DNA of 64,000 nucleotides from Kitasatospora kifunensis. GTDB taxonomy: Bacteria; Actinomycetota; Actinomycetes; Streptomycetales; Streptomycetaceae. Location: assembly GCF_014203855.1 (NCBI RefSeq), contig NZ_JACHJV010000001.1, positions 2,418,001 to 2,482,000 on the forward strand, given 5' to 3'. The position numbers and the translations under genes are program-made. The notes beneath the pieces were generated by a model, which ran no database searches, had not been told where the DNA came from, and saw only the letters and a list, made by a program, of their open reading frames with translations. This document shows, in pieces, positions 8,748 to 17,649 of the stretch; positions within the stretch are counted from its first letter, which is position 1; each line of letters begins with the position of its first letter.

Positions 8748-8821
8748 TAGGGCGGGTGGGACTCGAACCCACGACCCAGGGATTATGAGTCCCCTGCTCT
8801 AACCGGCTGAGCTACCGCCCC
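8748..8821 (-). tRNA. tRNA with CAU anticodon (Ile2 or elongator Met)
   Basis: The minus strand folds as a complete cloverleaf of 74 nt: acceptor GGGGCGG with a G-U first pair, D-arm GCTC/GAGC, anticodon loop CTCATAA, T-arm GTGGG-TTCGAGT-CCCAC, discriminator A. CCA is not encoded. CAU can be elongator Met or the lysidine-modified minor Ile2. The GGGTCG variable region next to TTCGAGTCC resembles Ile2 tRNAs as I remember them, but this is not decisive. It is not initiator-like because the anticodon stem lacks the three G-C pairs in the initiator arrangement. Confidence 0.9.
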
Positions 8822-9066
8822 GACTCACCGCGTCGGCACTGGCCACCACAGTGGCTGTCCATCGCAGCACAGACGGCCCCTCAGGGCCGCCTCGGGCAGC
8901 ATATCCGGTCGATCAGCCGTGGTGCGCGCCGGGGGCGCACCACAAACGCGCTCCCGGGCCCGGACCTCGCCGCTCGCGGGCCACTGACGCCCCAGCCGGT
9001 TCCGGGGTGGCAGTACGCTGCCGCCCGGGTGAAGCTGGTGCCCCAGGAGCGGCTGGAGGGAGTCTC

Positions 9067-9927
9067 ATGACGGCGCACAGGGTTGCGCTCGGCCTGGCGG
9101 CCGCCTTGGTGATCTCGGTCACCACCGCGGGCTGCGGCTCCCCCGCCGGGCGACCGGGCCGGGCGCTCTTCCTCACCCCCTCGAGCAGCGCGAGCAGTTC
9201 GCCGAGCACGCACCGCCACGGCTGGAACAAGCAGCGCTTCCTGGCCGCCTTCGACAAGCACAAGGACATCACCAAGACCGCCTCCCCCACCGCGGTCAAC
9301 GCACTGGTCGGCGCGGTCTTCACCAACGACGCCTCGGGTGACCACTTCTGCACCGCCAGCGTGGTGGACAGCGCCGGGCAGAACCTGATCGTCACCGCCG
9401 CGCACTGCGTCTACGACCCGGGCGTGGGCCAGCGGGCCGACCTGGTCTTCGTCCCCGGCTACCGCGGCGGGGAGGCGCCGAACGGGGTCTGGCCGCTGGC
9501 CGCGATCACCGTCGACCAGCGCTGGGCGCAGGACGGCGACCCGGACCTGGACGTGGCCTTCGCCGTGGTCCAGCCACAGGGCGGCAAGCAGGTGCAGCAG
9601 GTGCTGGGGGCCAACAAGCTCGGCGTCGGCAAGGGCTACCAGCTGCCGGTGCGGATGACCGGCTATCCGAGCACCGCCGACGTGCCGATCACCTGCATGA
9701 ACACCACCACCGAACAGAGCGCCACCCAGCTGAAGATCGCCTGCCCCGACTACACCGGCGGCACCAGCGGCAGCCCGTGGGTGACCGGCTTCGACCCGCA
9801 GACCAAGACCGGCACCGTGGTCGGGGTGATCGGCGGCTACCAGGAGGGCGGGAACACCCCGGACATCTCCTACAGCAGCTACTTCGGCGACGCCGTCCAG
9901 TCGCTCTACGACCGCGCCACCGGCTGA
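9067..9927 (+). CDS. Trypsin-like serine protease, lipoprotein
   Basis: 286 residues. A signal peptide ends in the lipobox VTTAGC (Cys near 23), so the mature enzyme should be anchored to the outer membrane face. After a Ser-rich linker, the chymotrypsin-fold domain shows VTAAHC (His113), DLDVAF (Asp162) and GGTSGSPW (Ser234), a complete triad; C112/C114-region cysteines and ITCMN/IACPD could form disulfides. SD GGAGG is 7 nt before the ATG. It is a tandem paralogue of the next gene: the two share LGVGKGY/LGVNRGF, VVGVIGGYQ and PDISYS/PDVSYS segments. Substrate unknown; these V8/trypsin-like enzymes act on secreted or wall proteins. Confidence 0.88.
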   Translation: MTAHRVALGLAAALVISVTTAGCGSPAGRPGRALFLTPSSSASSSPSTHRHGWNKQRFLAAFDKHKDITKTASPTAVNALVGAVFTNDASGDHFCTASVVDSAGQNLIVTAAHCVYDPGVGQRADLVFVPGYRGGEAPNGVWPLAAITVDQRWAQDGDPDLDVAFAVVQPQGGKQVQQVLGANKLGVGKGYQLPVRMTGYPSTADVPITCMNTTTEQSATQLKIACPDYTGGTSGSPWVTGFDPQTKTGTVVGVIGGYQEGGNTPDISYSSYFGDAVQSLYDRATG

Positions 9928-10050
9928 CCCGCCGGCCGGGCTCCGCCGCCGATGCACTGACGCGCCTGGCGTCGGCCGGTACCGGCCTGATAGATCTTGA
10001 GGCTGACTCGGGCGCAACCGCGCGTCGGAGCGGACCGGGAGGTACGGCGG

Positions 10051-10818
10051 ATGGCCGGGCGGGGGCAACTGCGCCGTGCGCTGGCGATCGGCGCCGCAGT
10101 GGCCGGCATCCTGGTCGATGCGGGCTGCACGCTACCCGGCGAGCACCCGCCACCCGGACTGAGCGCGTCCATCGCCCCGCCGGACACCCGCAGTCAGCGG
10201 ATCGGGGTGCTGCTGGCCGACCAGGGCACCAGCCGCTCGTGCACCGCGAGCGTGGTGGACAGCCCGGGACGCGACCTGCTGGTCACCGCCGCGCACTGCG
10301 TCACCAACGGCGACGGCACCCCGGCCACCGGTCTGACCTTCGCCCCCGGCTACCGGGACGGCAACGACCCGCGCGGCGTCTGGACGGTGGACCGGATCAT
10401 CACCGACCAGCGCTGGCGCGAGCACGCCGATCCGGAGTACGACGTGGCCTTCCTCACCGTCCTGCCGGACGCCGGTCGGCAGATCGAGGACGTGGTGGGC
10501 GGCAACCGGCTGGGGGTGAACCGCGGCTTCGACCTGCCGGTGACCGTCACCGGCTACCCGTACGACCGCGAGGAGCCGATCACCTGCTCGACCACGACCA
10601 AGGCGCACAGCGCCACCCAGGAGCGGTTCGACTGCGGCGGCTTCGCGGACGGCACCAGCGGCAGCCCCTGGCTCACGGACCTGGACCCGAGCACCGGCAA
10701 CGCCACGCTGGTGGGCGTGATCGGCGGCTACCAGCAGGGCGGGGACAGCCCCGACGTCTCCTACAGCGTGAGCTTCGACGACCGGGTCTCGGCGCTCTAC
10801 CAGCAGGCCACCGACTGA
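10051..10818 (+). CDS. Trypsin-like serine protease, lipoprotein (paralogue)
   Basis: 255 residues. The signal peptide ends at lipobox LVDAGC, and the catalytic triad is complete: VTAAHC (His82), YDVAF (Asp131), GTSGSPW (Ser203). It is a tandem duplicate of the preceding gene, separated by 123 bp and with a shorter linker between lipobox and protease domain. The ATG at 10051 has GGGAGG 8 nt upstream; an upstream in-frame ATG at 9997 lacks both SD and signal-peptide logic. Likely extracellular, membrane-tethered; whether the pair cleaves one substrate or each other is unknown. Confidence 0.88.
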   Translation: MAGRGQLRRALAIGAAVAGILVDAGCTLPGEHPPPGLSASIAPPDTRSQRIGVLLADQGTSRSCTASVVDSPGRDLLVTAAHCVTNGDGTPATGLTFAPGYRDGNDPRGVWTVDRIITDQRWREHADPEYDVAFLTVLPDAGRQIEDVVGGNRLGVNRGFDLPVTVTGYPYDREEPITCSTTTKAHSATQERFDCGGFADGTSGSPWLTDLDPSTGNATLVGVIGGYQQGGDSPDVSYSVSFDDRVSALYQQATD

Positions 10819-10871
10819 CACCGGGTCGGCCCCGGCACCCGGCCGCCACGGGCGACGGTCGGGAACGACGA

Positions 10872-10897
10872 ACGCCCCCCGGTGGACCGGAGGGCGT
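10872..10897. terminator. Terminator hairpin between protease and tRNA-Asn
   Basis: A 12-bp stem (10872-10883 with 10886-10897, one mismatch) lies 54 bp after the protease stop and just past the 3' end of the first minus-strand tRNA-Asn. It is positioned to end both convergent transcripts. Confidence 0.6.
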
Positions 10898-10904
10898 CGA
10901 GCTG

Positions 10905-10977
10905 CTCCCCCAATTGGACTCGAACCAATAACCTGCCGATTAACAGTCGGCTGCTCTGCCAATTGAGCTATGGGGGA
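10905..10977 (-). tRNA. tRNA-Asn (GTT), copy 1
   Basis: 73-nt cloverleaf on the minus strand: acceptor TCCCCCA/TGGGGGA, D-arm GCTC/GAGC, anticodon loop CTGTTAA (anticodon GTT), T-arm ATTGG-TTCGAGT-CCAAT, discriminator G, no encoded CCA. It differs from the second copy 50 bp upstream only by one acceptor base pair. Confidence 0.97.
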
Positions 10978-11027
10978 TCACTGTGCCAAGCCACATGAGC
11001 CGGATGATGCCGACTCAGCTGCTTGAG

Positions 11028-11100
11028 CTCCCGCAATTGGACTCGAACCAATAACCTGCCGATTAACAGTCGGCTGCTCTGCCAATTGAGCTATGCGGGA
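11028..11100 (-). tRNA. tRNA-Asn (GTT), copy 2
   Basis: 73-nt cloverleaf on the minus strand, same body as the neighbouring tRNA-Asn but with acceptor TCCCGCA/TGCGGGA. Both sides of one acceptor pair are changed together, so the fold is kept. It is the upstream member of a two-tRNA transcript. Confidence 0.97.
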
Positions 11101-11394
11101 TTGAGTTGTTCGCAGCGCACACTGTCGGGCGCTTGCTGCGGGACATACATTAGCGCATCCAGGGGGGTGCTCCGCCAATCGCTTTCCCGGACGATCCCGG
11201 GCCGGGCGGCGGCCGCGTACCCGCCCCGCCGCTCGGTGAACCGCTCTGCCCCCGGCCCGCCCCCGCTCGGCGCGCCCGGCGAGCCGGGGCCGGGCGGGCC
11301 GGGGATGCTGGACAGGACGCCGGGAGGTTCACCGAACGGCGGGACGGGTAGGGCATCGCGGCAAGCGCCGCGTGGAGAGGGTGGAGGCCCAGAG

Positions 11395-11688
11395 ATGTGG
11401 AAGCTGACGTTCGTCGTGGGGGCCGCGACCGGCTACGTGCTGGGAGCCCGGGCCGGTCGGCAGCGCTACGAGCAGATCGCCGCCGCCGCACAGAAGGTCG
11501 CGCAGCACCCGGCGGTGCAGGACGCCACCCAGCGGGCCAAGGAGTCGGCCGGCTCGGCGGCGGGCAAGGCGATGTGCGCGGTCACCGGGCGGGTCGGCGG
11601 GAAGCTGCCGAACGCGCTCACCGACCGGGTGGCGTGCTTCAACCGCAAGCGGGAGCAGGACGACAGCTGGGGCACGGTGCGCTCCTGA
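11395..11688 (+). CDS. YtxH-like small membrane-associated protein
   Basis: 97 residues. The N-terminus MWKLTFVVGAATGYVLGARAGRQRYEQI is a Gly-rich membrane segment followed by a charged amphipathic helix (AAAAQKVAQHPAVQDATQRAKESAGSAAGKA), the layout of YtxH-type proteins. A basic C-terminus (FNRKREQDD) ends it. SD GGAGG lies 7 nt before the ATG. Function is not known; such proteins are common next to unrelated genes in actinobacteria. It stands alone between the tRNA-Asn pair and the sugar kinase. Confidence 0.75.
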   Translation: MWKLTFVVGAATGYVLGARAGRQRYEQIAAAAQKVAQHPAVQDATQRAKESAGSAAGKAMCAVTGRVGGKLPNALTDRVACFNRKREQDDSWGTVRS

Positions 11689-11869
11689 GCGTGCCTTCCT
11701 GACGACGCCCCCTGGCGGCGCCACTTTCGAGTGTGCTCTGGCCGTGCGCTCACGGTGCACCGCGCTGTGTGACGGACGGCGGCGGCGGGGCGACGGCGGG
11801 CGTACCGACTGGGCAACACTTGTGCAAGACGGCCGAGCGAGTGGCCCCGGCTGCGGCATGATCTCTCTC

Positions 11870-13306
11870 ATGGCCATCGTCGCGGGCATCGACAGCTCGA
11901 CCCTTCGCACCCGGATCGTCGCGTGTGACGCCGACACCGGGGCCGTGCTGCGTTCGGGCAAGGCCCCGCACCCGGCCTCCGAGGCCTCGCAGGCCCGCGC
12001 CACCGAGGCGGACCCGCAGTCCTGGCTGCACTCGCTGGGCGAGGCGGCCACCGGCGGGCTGCTGGAGGGGGTGCGGGCGATCGGCGTCTCCGCCCAGCAG
12101 CACAGCCTGATCGGCCTGGACGCGGGCGGCGTGCTGGTCCGTCCGGCCCTGCTGTGGACCGATCCGCGCTCCTCGGGGGCCGCGGCCGCGCTCGTGGACG
12201 CGCTCGGCGGTCCGAGCGCCTGGACCGAGGCGATCGGCGCGGTCCCGGCCGCCACCTACACCATCGCCAAGCTGCGCTGGCTGGCCGAGTTCGAACCGGC
12301 CCACGCCCGGCGGATCGCCGAGGTGCTGCTGCCGCACGACTGGCTGGTCTGGCAGTTGCTCGGCCACCCGCAGCGGCGCACCACCGACCGCGGCGACGCC
12401 TCCGGCACCGGCTACTGGTCGCCGATCACCGGCGAGTACCGGCAGGACCTGGTCAAGCTGGCGCTCGGCCACGAACTGCTGCGACTGCCCGAGGTGCTCG
12501 GCCCGGGCGAGGCGGCCGGGCACACCCCCGAGGGCCTGCTGATCTCGGCCGGCACCGGCGACAACATGGCCGCCGCACTGGGCCTTGGCCTGTTGCCGGG
12601 CGACGCGGTGGTCTCCCTCGGCGCCTTCGGAACCATCTTCGCGGTGCACGAGCAGCCGGTGGTGGACCCCAGCGGCACCGTCTCCTCCTTCGCCGACGCC
12701 ACCGGGCACCACCTGCCGATGGTCGGCACGCTCAACGCCGCCCAGGTGCTGCGCTCCACCGCCAACCTGCTCGGCCGCGACCTGGAGGGCCTCAGCGAGC
12801 TGGCGCTGCGCTCCTCCCCCGGCGCCTACGGGATGGTGCTGCTGCCCTACCTAGAGGGCGAGCGCACGCCCCGACTGCCGCACGCGGCCGGCACGCTGAC
12901 GGGCCTGCGGGCCGAGTCGATGACGCCCGAGCACCTGGCCAGGGCGGCCGTGGAGGGCATGCTCTGCAACATCGCCGACGCGCTGGACGCGCTGCGCGCC
13001 AAGGGCGTGACGGTCCGTCGGGTCTTCCTGCTGGGCGCGGTGGGGCGGCTGGCGGCCGTGCGCGAGATCGCCCCGCTGATCTTCGGCGTCCCGGTGGTGA
13101 TCCCACCGCCCGGCGACCACGCCGCGCGCGGGGCGGCCCGGCAGGCCGCCTGGGCGCTGGCCGGCACGCCCGAGCCGCCGCAGTGGGACCTGCCCGAGGC
13201 GCAGACCTTCGAGCCCGACCCCGACCAGCCGTTCGGTTCGGCCGTCCGACAGCAGTACGGCGTGGTGCGTGACCAAGCTCACCCCGAGATCGCCGACAGG
13301 CCCTAG
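11870..13306 (+). CDS. xylB: FGGY sugar kinase, xylulokinase-like
   Basis: 478 residues, typical FGGY length. The N-terminal half has the ATP-grasp start IVAGIDSSTLRTRIV, the substrate-side AQQHSLIGLD and LLWTDPRS, and LPHDWLVWQLLG; the C-terminal half has AGTGDNMAAALG and RRVFLLGAVGR. Xylulokinases phosphorylate D-xylulose to feed the pentose phosphate pathway. GTGDN replaces the usual GGGDN, and the hallmark region near the hinge is divergent, so another ketose is possible. No isomerase or transporter is adjacent. Start choice is weak: ATG 11870 (MAIVAGID) fits the family, while ATG 11858 is also in frame and neither has a clear SD. Confidence 0.75.
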   Translation: MAIVAGIDSSTLRTRIVACDADTGAVLRSGKAPHPASEASQARATEADPQSWLHSLGEAATGGLLEGVRAIGVSAQQHSLIGLDAGGVLVRPALLWTDPRSSGAAAALVDALGGPSAWTEAIGAVPAATYTIAKLRWLAEFEPAHARRIAEVLLPHDWLVWQLLGHPQRRTTDRGDASGTGYWSPITGEYRQDLVKLALGHELLRLPEVLGPGEAAGHTPEGLLISAGTGDNMAAALGLGLLPGDAVVSLGAFGTIFAVHEQPVVDPSGTVSSFADATGHHLPMVGTLNAAQVLRSTANLLGRDLEGLSELALRSSPGAYGMVLLPYLEGERTPRLPHAAGTLTGLRAESMTPEHLARAAVEGMLCNIADALDALRAKGVTVRRVFLLGAVGRLAAVREIAPLIFGVPVVIPPPGDHAARGAARQAAWALAGTPEPPQWDLPEAQTFEPDPDQPFGSAVRQQYGVVRDQAHPEIADRP

Positions 13307-13312
13307 CGTGGA

Positions 13313-13338
13313 AAGCCCTGGTCTCCCACGAAGGGCTT
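13313..13338 (+). promoter_or_regulatory. Hairpin covering the gad ribosome binding site
   Basis: AAGCCCT (13313-13319) pairs with AGGGCTT (13332-13338). The right arm contains the AAGGG that serves as Shine-Dalgarno sequence for the ATG at 13346. It may simply be a weak terminator for the kinase gene, or it may mask the gad ribosome binding site. Confidence 0.4.
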
Positions 13339-13345
13339 CTGAGGC

Positions 13346-14752
13346 ATGGCGCTGCACACCGGCACGAGCGTGGACCACCGACTGACCGTCAACCCCCTGC
13401 TGGGGGAGGCCGATCCGGTCGGGGCGATGCGCATGGCCCCGCCCAAGCACCGACTGCACCACGCTCCGCTGCCGCCGCACATCGCCTACCAGTTGATCCA
13501 CGACGAGCTCATGCTGGACGGCAACGCCAAGCTCAACCTGGCCACCTTCGTCACCACGCAGATGGAGCCCGAGGCCGACAAGCTGATGGTCGAGTGCACC
13601 GACAAGAACATGATCGACAAGGACGAGTACCCGCAGACGGCCGAGTTGGAGCGGCGCTGCGTGGCGATCCTGGCCGACCTGTGGCACGCGCCCTCCCCCG
13701 AGAAGGTGGTGGGCTGCTCCACCACCGGCTCCAGCGAGGCCTGCATGCTCGCGGGCCTGGCGCTCAAGCGTCGCTGGATGCGGCGCAACCAGGCCAGGTA
13801 CGACGCCGGGGCCAGGCCGAACCTGGTGATGGGCGCCAACGTCCAGATCTGCTGGGAGAAGTTCTGCAACTTCTGGGAGGTGGAGTGCCGGCTGGCGCCC
13901 ATGGAGGGCGAGCGGTTCCACCTGGACGCCGAGTCGGCGGTGGCGCTCTGCGACGAGAACACCATCGGCGTGGTGGGCGTGTTGGGCTCCACCTTCGACG
14001 GTTCCTACGAGCCGATCCAGGAGATCTGCGCGGCCCTGGAGGAGTTGCAACAGCGCACCGGCCTCGATGTGCCGGTGCACGTCGACGGCGCCTCAGGCGC
14101 GATGGTGGCGCCGTTCCTCGACCCCGACCTGCTCTGGGACTTCCGGCTGCCCCGGGTCGCCTCGATCAACACCTCGGGCCACAAGTACGGCCTGGTCTAC
14201 CCGGGCGTCGGCTGGGCGCTGTGGCGCGACCACGAGGCGCTGCCGGAGGAACTCGTCTTCAAGGTCAACTACTTGGGCGGCGAGATGCCCACCTTCGCGC
14301 TCAACTTCTCGCGGCCCGGCGCCGAGGTGGTCGCGCAGTACTACACCTTCCTGCGGCTGGGCCGCGAGGGCTACCGCGCGGTGCAGCAGTCCTGCCGCCG
14401 GGTGGCGCGCCATCTGGCCGCCGGAATCGAGAAGTTGGGCGCCTTCCGACTGCTCACCCACGGTGACGAGCTGCCGGTCTTCGCCTTCACGGTGGCCGAC
14501 GAGGTGACGGCCTTCGACGTCTTCGACGTCTCCCGGCGGCTGCGTGAGCGCGGCTGGCAGGTGCCCGCCTACACCTTCCCGGAGAACCGGACCGACCTGT
14601 CCGTGCTCCGAGTGGTCTGCCGTAACGGTTTCACCATGGATCTGGCCGACCTGCTGCTCGCCGACCTCACCCGACTGCTGCCCGAACTCCTCCACCAGCC
14701 CGGCCCGGCGCAGGAGCGAGGGATCAAGCCGCAGAGCGCCTTCCACCACTGA
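13346..14752 (+). CDS. gadB: Glutamate decarboxylase
   Basis: 468 residues, full length for the PLP-dependent group II decarboxylase GadB, which converts glutamate to GABA and CO2 while consuming a proton. Visible family motifs are MDGNAKLNLATF-type start (LDGNAKLNLATFVTTQM), DKNMIDKDEYPQT, CSTTGSSEACMLAG, VHVDGASG (Asp contacting PLP) and NTSGHKYG with Lys280 as the Schiff-base lysine. No glutamate/GABA antiporter gene is adjacent, and the enterobacterial acid-responsive tail is not obvious. The gene follows a sugar kinase by 39 bp, with a hairpin in the gap, so it may be co-transcribed but conditionally translated. Confidence 0.93.
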   Translation: MALHTGTSVDHRLTVNPLLGEADPVGAMRMAPPKHRLHHAPLPPHIAYQLIHDELMLDGNAKLNLATFVTTQMEPEADKLMVECTDKNMIDKDEYPQTAELERRCVAILADLWHAPSPEKVVGCSTTGSSEACMLAGLALKRRWMRRNQARYDAGARPNLVMGANVQICWEKFCNFWEVECRLAPMEGERFHLDAESAVALCDENTIGVVGVLGSTFDGSYEPIQEICAALEELQQRTGLDVPVHVDGASGAMVAPFLDPDLLWDFRLPRVASINTSGHKYGLVYPGVGWALWRDHEALPEELVFKVNYLGGEMPTFALNFSRPGAEVVAQYYTFLRLGREGYRAVQQSCRRVARHLAAGIEKLGAFRLLTHGDELPVFAFTVADEVTAFDVFDVSRRLRERGWQVPAYTFPENRTDLSVLRVVCRNGFTMDLADLLLADLTRLLPELLHQPGPAQERGIKPQSAFHH

Positions 14753-14910
14753 GGGGCTCGCGGCGGCAGCCGGCCGCACCCAGCAGCAGCACGGCCGGTG
14801 ACGACGTCAACCGGTGGCGCGGGAACAGTGGTTGAACAGTCGGCCGATCCCACCATGCTTCATCACGCTCCGCATGGGAACACTGACGTTGAGTCAGGAG
14901 GTGGGATCAG

Positions 14911-17649
14911 TTGCGCATCTTGCGACGCCCGAAAATCTCGCGCCACCTGCGGCCCCAGAGGCCCCCACGCCCGCTGCGCCCGGCACGGCCGGCGAGCCCC
15001 GCACGTCCATCCGGCCCCAGCGCCCAGCGAGGCCCCGCACGCACCGCCCGTCGGCTGCGACGGCGCGGCACCATCGCACTGGCGGCCTGCACCCTGGTGG
15101 CCGCCACCGGGATGCAGAGCGCGCCGAGTGCCACCGCCCAGCAGCCGTACATCACGGTCAACGACCCGGCCCAGTACGTCAATCCGTTCGTCGGCACCGC
15201 GCAGGGCGGGGTGGACTACGGAAACGGCGGCGGAGCCGGCAACACCTTCCCCGGTGCCGTCGCGCCGCTGGGGATGATGCAGTGGAGCCCCGACACGGTC
15301 ACCTACCAGAACGGCGGTTACGACTACAACGACCAGCGGATCCAGGGCTTCAGCCTCACCCACATATCCGGCGCCGGCTGCGGCGACTACGGCAACGTTC
15401 CGTTCATGCCGTTCCTCGGCAGCAGCCCGGCCGCCTACGCCACCTTCTCGCACAGCAACGAGTCGGCCTCGCCCGGGACCTACTCGGTCACCTTCGACAA
15501 CGGGATCAGAACCGACCTGGCGGCCACCCAGCGCTCCGGCATCGCCCAGTTCACCTACCCAGCAGGGCAGTTGGCCTCACTGACGGTCAACGCCGGGAAG
15601 GCGGCCAACGCCGCGACCGGGAGCGTTGCGATCAGCTCCAACGGGATCGCCGGCTACACGGACGGCGGCAACTTCTGCGGCACCGGCAACCACTACCGGC
15701 TGTACTTCACCGTGGTCTTCGACCGCCCGTTCGCCTCGTCCAGTCTCACCGGCGGTTCGCTGGCCCAGGTCTCCTTCGACACCTCGGCCAACCGAACCGT
15801 CACGGCCAAGGTCGGGATCTCCTTCGTGAGCGCGGACAACGCCTACGCCAACCTCCAGGCCGAGCAGGGCGGGTACAGCTTCAGCCAGGTCACCGCCGCG
15901 ACCCGGGCGGCCTGGGACGGCATGCTGGGCCGGATCGCGGTGGCCGGCGGCACCATCTTCGACACCGCGACCTTCTACACCGCGCTGTACCACACGCTGC
16001 AGGACCCGAGCGTGTTCAGCGACACCGACGGCCGCTATCCGGGTTTCGACGGTCAGATCCACACGGTGGCGGCCGGCCATGCGGAGTACGCCGACTTCTC
16101 CGGCTGGGACATCTACCGTTCCGAGGCCCAGCTGCTCGCCTTCCTGGCACCGCAGCAGGCCTCCGACATCGCCCAGTCGATCGTCAACCAGGGTGCCCAG
16201 TCCGGCTATCTGGACCGCTGGACGCTGGCGAACGGCAACACCGGGGTGATGGTCGGCGACCCGATGGCGATCATCGGCAGCGACCTGGTCGCCTTCGGCG
16301 CCACCGACTTCGACTACTGGAGCCTGCTCTGGGAGTCGTGGCAGGGCACCTTCAAGGACAACGAGCGGCCCGGCAACGAGCAGTACCAGAGCGAGGGCTT
16401 CGTGCCGAGCGACCAGCGGTGGGGAGGTTCGGCGATCACCCTGGAGTACGCCACCGCCGACTTCGCGGTCTCCCAACTCGCCTCCCGGCTAGGCGACACG
16501 GCGATCCACGACGTGCTGCTGCACAGCTCCTCGGACTGGCGGAACCTGCTCAACCACGACGACCTCTACCTCGAACCGCGCAACGCCGACCACAGCTGGC
16601 CGGCCTTCTCCCCCACCTCGCAGAACGGCTTCGTCGAGGGTGACGGCGCGCAGTACACCTGGGCGGTGCCGCAGAACCCGCAGGGGCTGATCAACGCGCT
16701 CGGCGGCGACGCCTCGGTGGTCTCCCGGCTCGACCCCTTCTTCAGCGACCTGAACGGCGGTCCGAGCTCGGCCAACGCCTACCTGGGCAACGAGCCCTCG
16801 GTCGACATCCCCTGGCTCTACGACTACGCGGGACGCCCGGACCGCACCCAGGCCGTGGTCCGCCAGGCCCTGACCTCGCTCTACTCCTGGGGCCCGGCCG
16901 GCGAGGTCGGCAACGACGACCTCGGCGAGATGTCCTCGTTCGCGGTCTGGGCCGCGCTCGGGATGTACCCGGTGACACCGGGGCGGGCCGAACTGGAGCT
17001 GGCCAGCCCGCTCTTCCCGGCCATCACCATCACTCGCGGCAACGGGGTGACGATCAACATCACCGCCCCGGGCGCCGCCGACAACACGCCCTACGTGACC
17101 GGGCTGACGGTCAACGGGGTCGCCTCCAACCAACCGTGGCTGCCCGAGAGCTTCGTCAGCAACGGCGGCACCCTGCAGTACGGGCTGAGCACCACCGCCA
17201 CCTCCTGGGGTTCGGCGCCGGCGGACGCGCCGCCGTCCTTCGACGTCGGCCCGGCCACCCCGGTCACCGGCACGATCACCGGCCTGGCCGGCAAGTGCGT
17301 GGACGACGACCACAGCCAGCTCAACTGGGGCAACAAGATCCAGATCTGGGACTGCAACGGCAGTGCCGCCCAGCAGTGGACCCTGGCCTCGGACGGCAGC
17401 ATCCAGGTCTTCGGCAGCTACTGCCTGGACGTCAAACAGAGCGGCACCACCTGGGGCACCCCGGTGGACCTGTGGCCGTGCAACGAAACCGGCGCCCAGC
17501 AGTGGTGGCCGCGCTCGGACGGTTCGCTGGTCAACCCGGCCTCCGGCCTCTGCCTGGATCTACCGAACAGCAACACCGCCGACGGCACCCAGTTGCAGCT
17601 CTGGGGCTGCGACGGAACCGGCGCCCAACGATGGACCGTGCCAGGTTAG
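14911..17649 (+). CDS. Secreted GH92 alpha-mannosidase with ricin-type lectin domain
   Basis: 912 residues. A very long Arg/Pro-rich n-region (about 50 residues) precedes a hydrophobic signal core (TIALAACTLVAATGM) ending near SATAQQ. The GH92 catalytic region runs from YVNPFVGT to about 760, with GGYDYNDQRIQGFSLTH, GWDIYRSEAQ, GFVEGDGAQYTW and the acid/base region GNDDLGEMSSF. GH92 enzymes are Ca2+-dependent exo-alpha-mannosidases. Residues 785-912 are a beta-trefoil (CBM13) with three Q-x-W-type repeats (AQQWTL, AQQWWP, AQRWTV). The TTG start at 14911 has GGAGG 9 nt upstream. Probably scavenges fungal or yeast mannans. Its stop codon overlaps the repeat element that follows. Confidence 0.93.
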   Translation: MRILRRPKISRHLRPQRPPRPLRPARPASPARPSGPSAQRGPARTARRLRRRGTIALAACTLVAATGMQSAPSATAQQPYITVNDPAQYVNPFVGTAQGGVDYGNGGGAGNTFPGAVAPLGMMQWSPDTVTYQNGGYDYNDQRIQGFSLTHISGAGCGDYGNVPFMPFLGSSPAAYATFSHSNESASPGTYSVTFDNGIRTDLAATQRSGIAQFTYPAGQLASLTVNAGKAANAATGSVAISSNGIAGYTDGGNFCGTGNHYRLYFTVVFDRPFASSSLTGGSLAQVSFDTSANRTVTAKVGISFVSADNAYANLQAEQGGYSFSQVTAATRAAWDGMLGRIAVAGGTIFDTATFYTALYHTLQDPSVFSDTDGRYPGFDGQIHTVAAGHAEYADFSGWDIYRSEAQLLAFLAPQQASDIAQSIVNQGAQSGYLDRWTLANGNTGVMVGDPMAIIGSDLVAFGATDFDYWSLLWESWQGTFKDNERPGNEQYQSEGFVPSDQRWGGSAITLEYATADFAVSQLASRLGDTAIHDVLLHSSSDWRNLLNHDDLYLEPRNADHSWPAFSPTSQNGFVEGDGAQYTWAVPQNPQGLINALGGDASVVSRLDPFFSDLNGGPSSANAYLGNEPSVDIPWLYDYAGRPDRTQAVVRQALTSLYSWGPAGEVGNDDLGEMSSFAVWAALGMYPVTPGRAELELASPLFPAITITRGNGVTINITAPGAADNTPYVTGLTVNGVASNQPWLPESFVSNGGTLQYGLSTTATSWGSAPADAPPSFDVGPATPVTGTITGLAGKCVDDDHSQLNWGNKIQIWDCNGSAAQQWTLASDGSIQVFGSYCLDVKQSGTTWGTPVDLWPCNETGAQQWWPRSDGSLVNPASGLCLDLPNSNTADGTQLQLWGCDGTGAQRWTVPG

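Noticed and set aside
10905..11100. tRNA-Asn pair as a phage or ICE attachment site
   Set aside because: No integrase, direct repeat of a tRNA 3' end or mobile-element genes are visible nearby.
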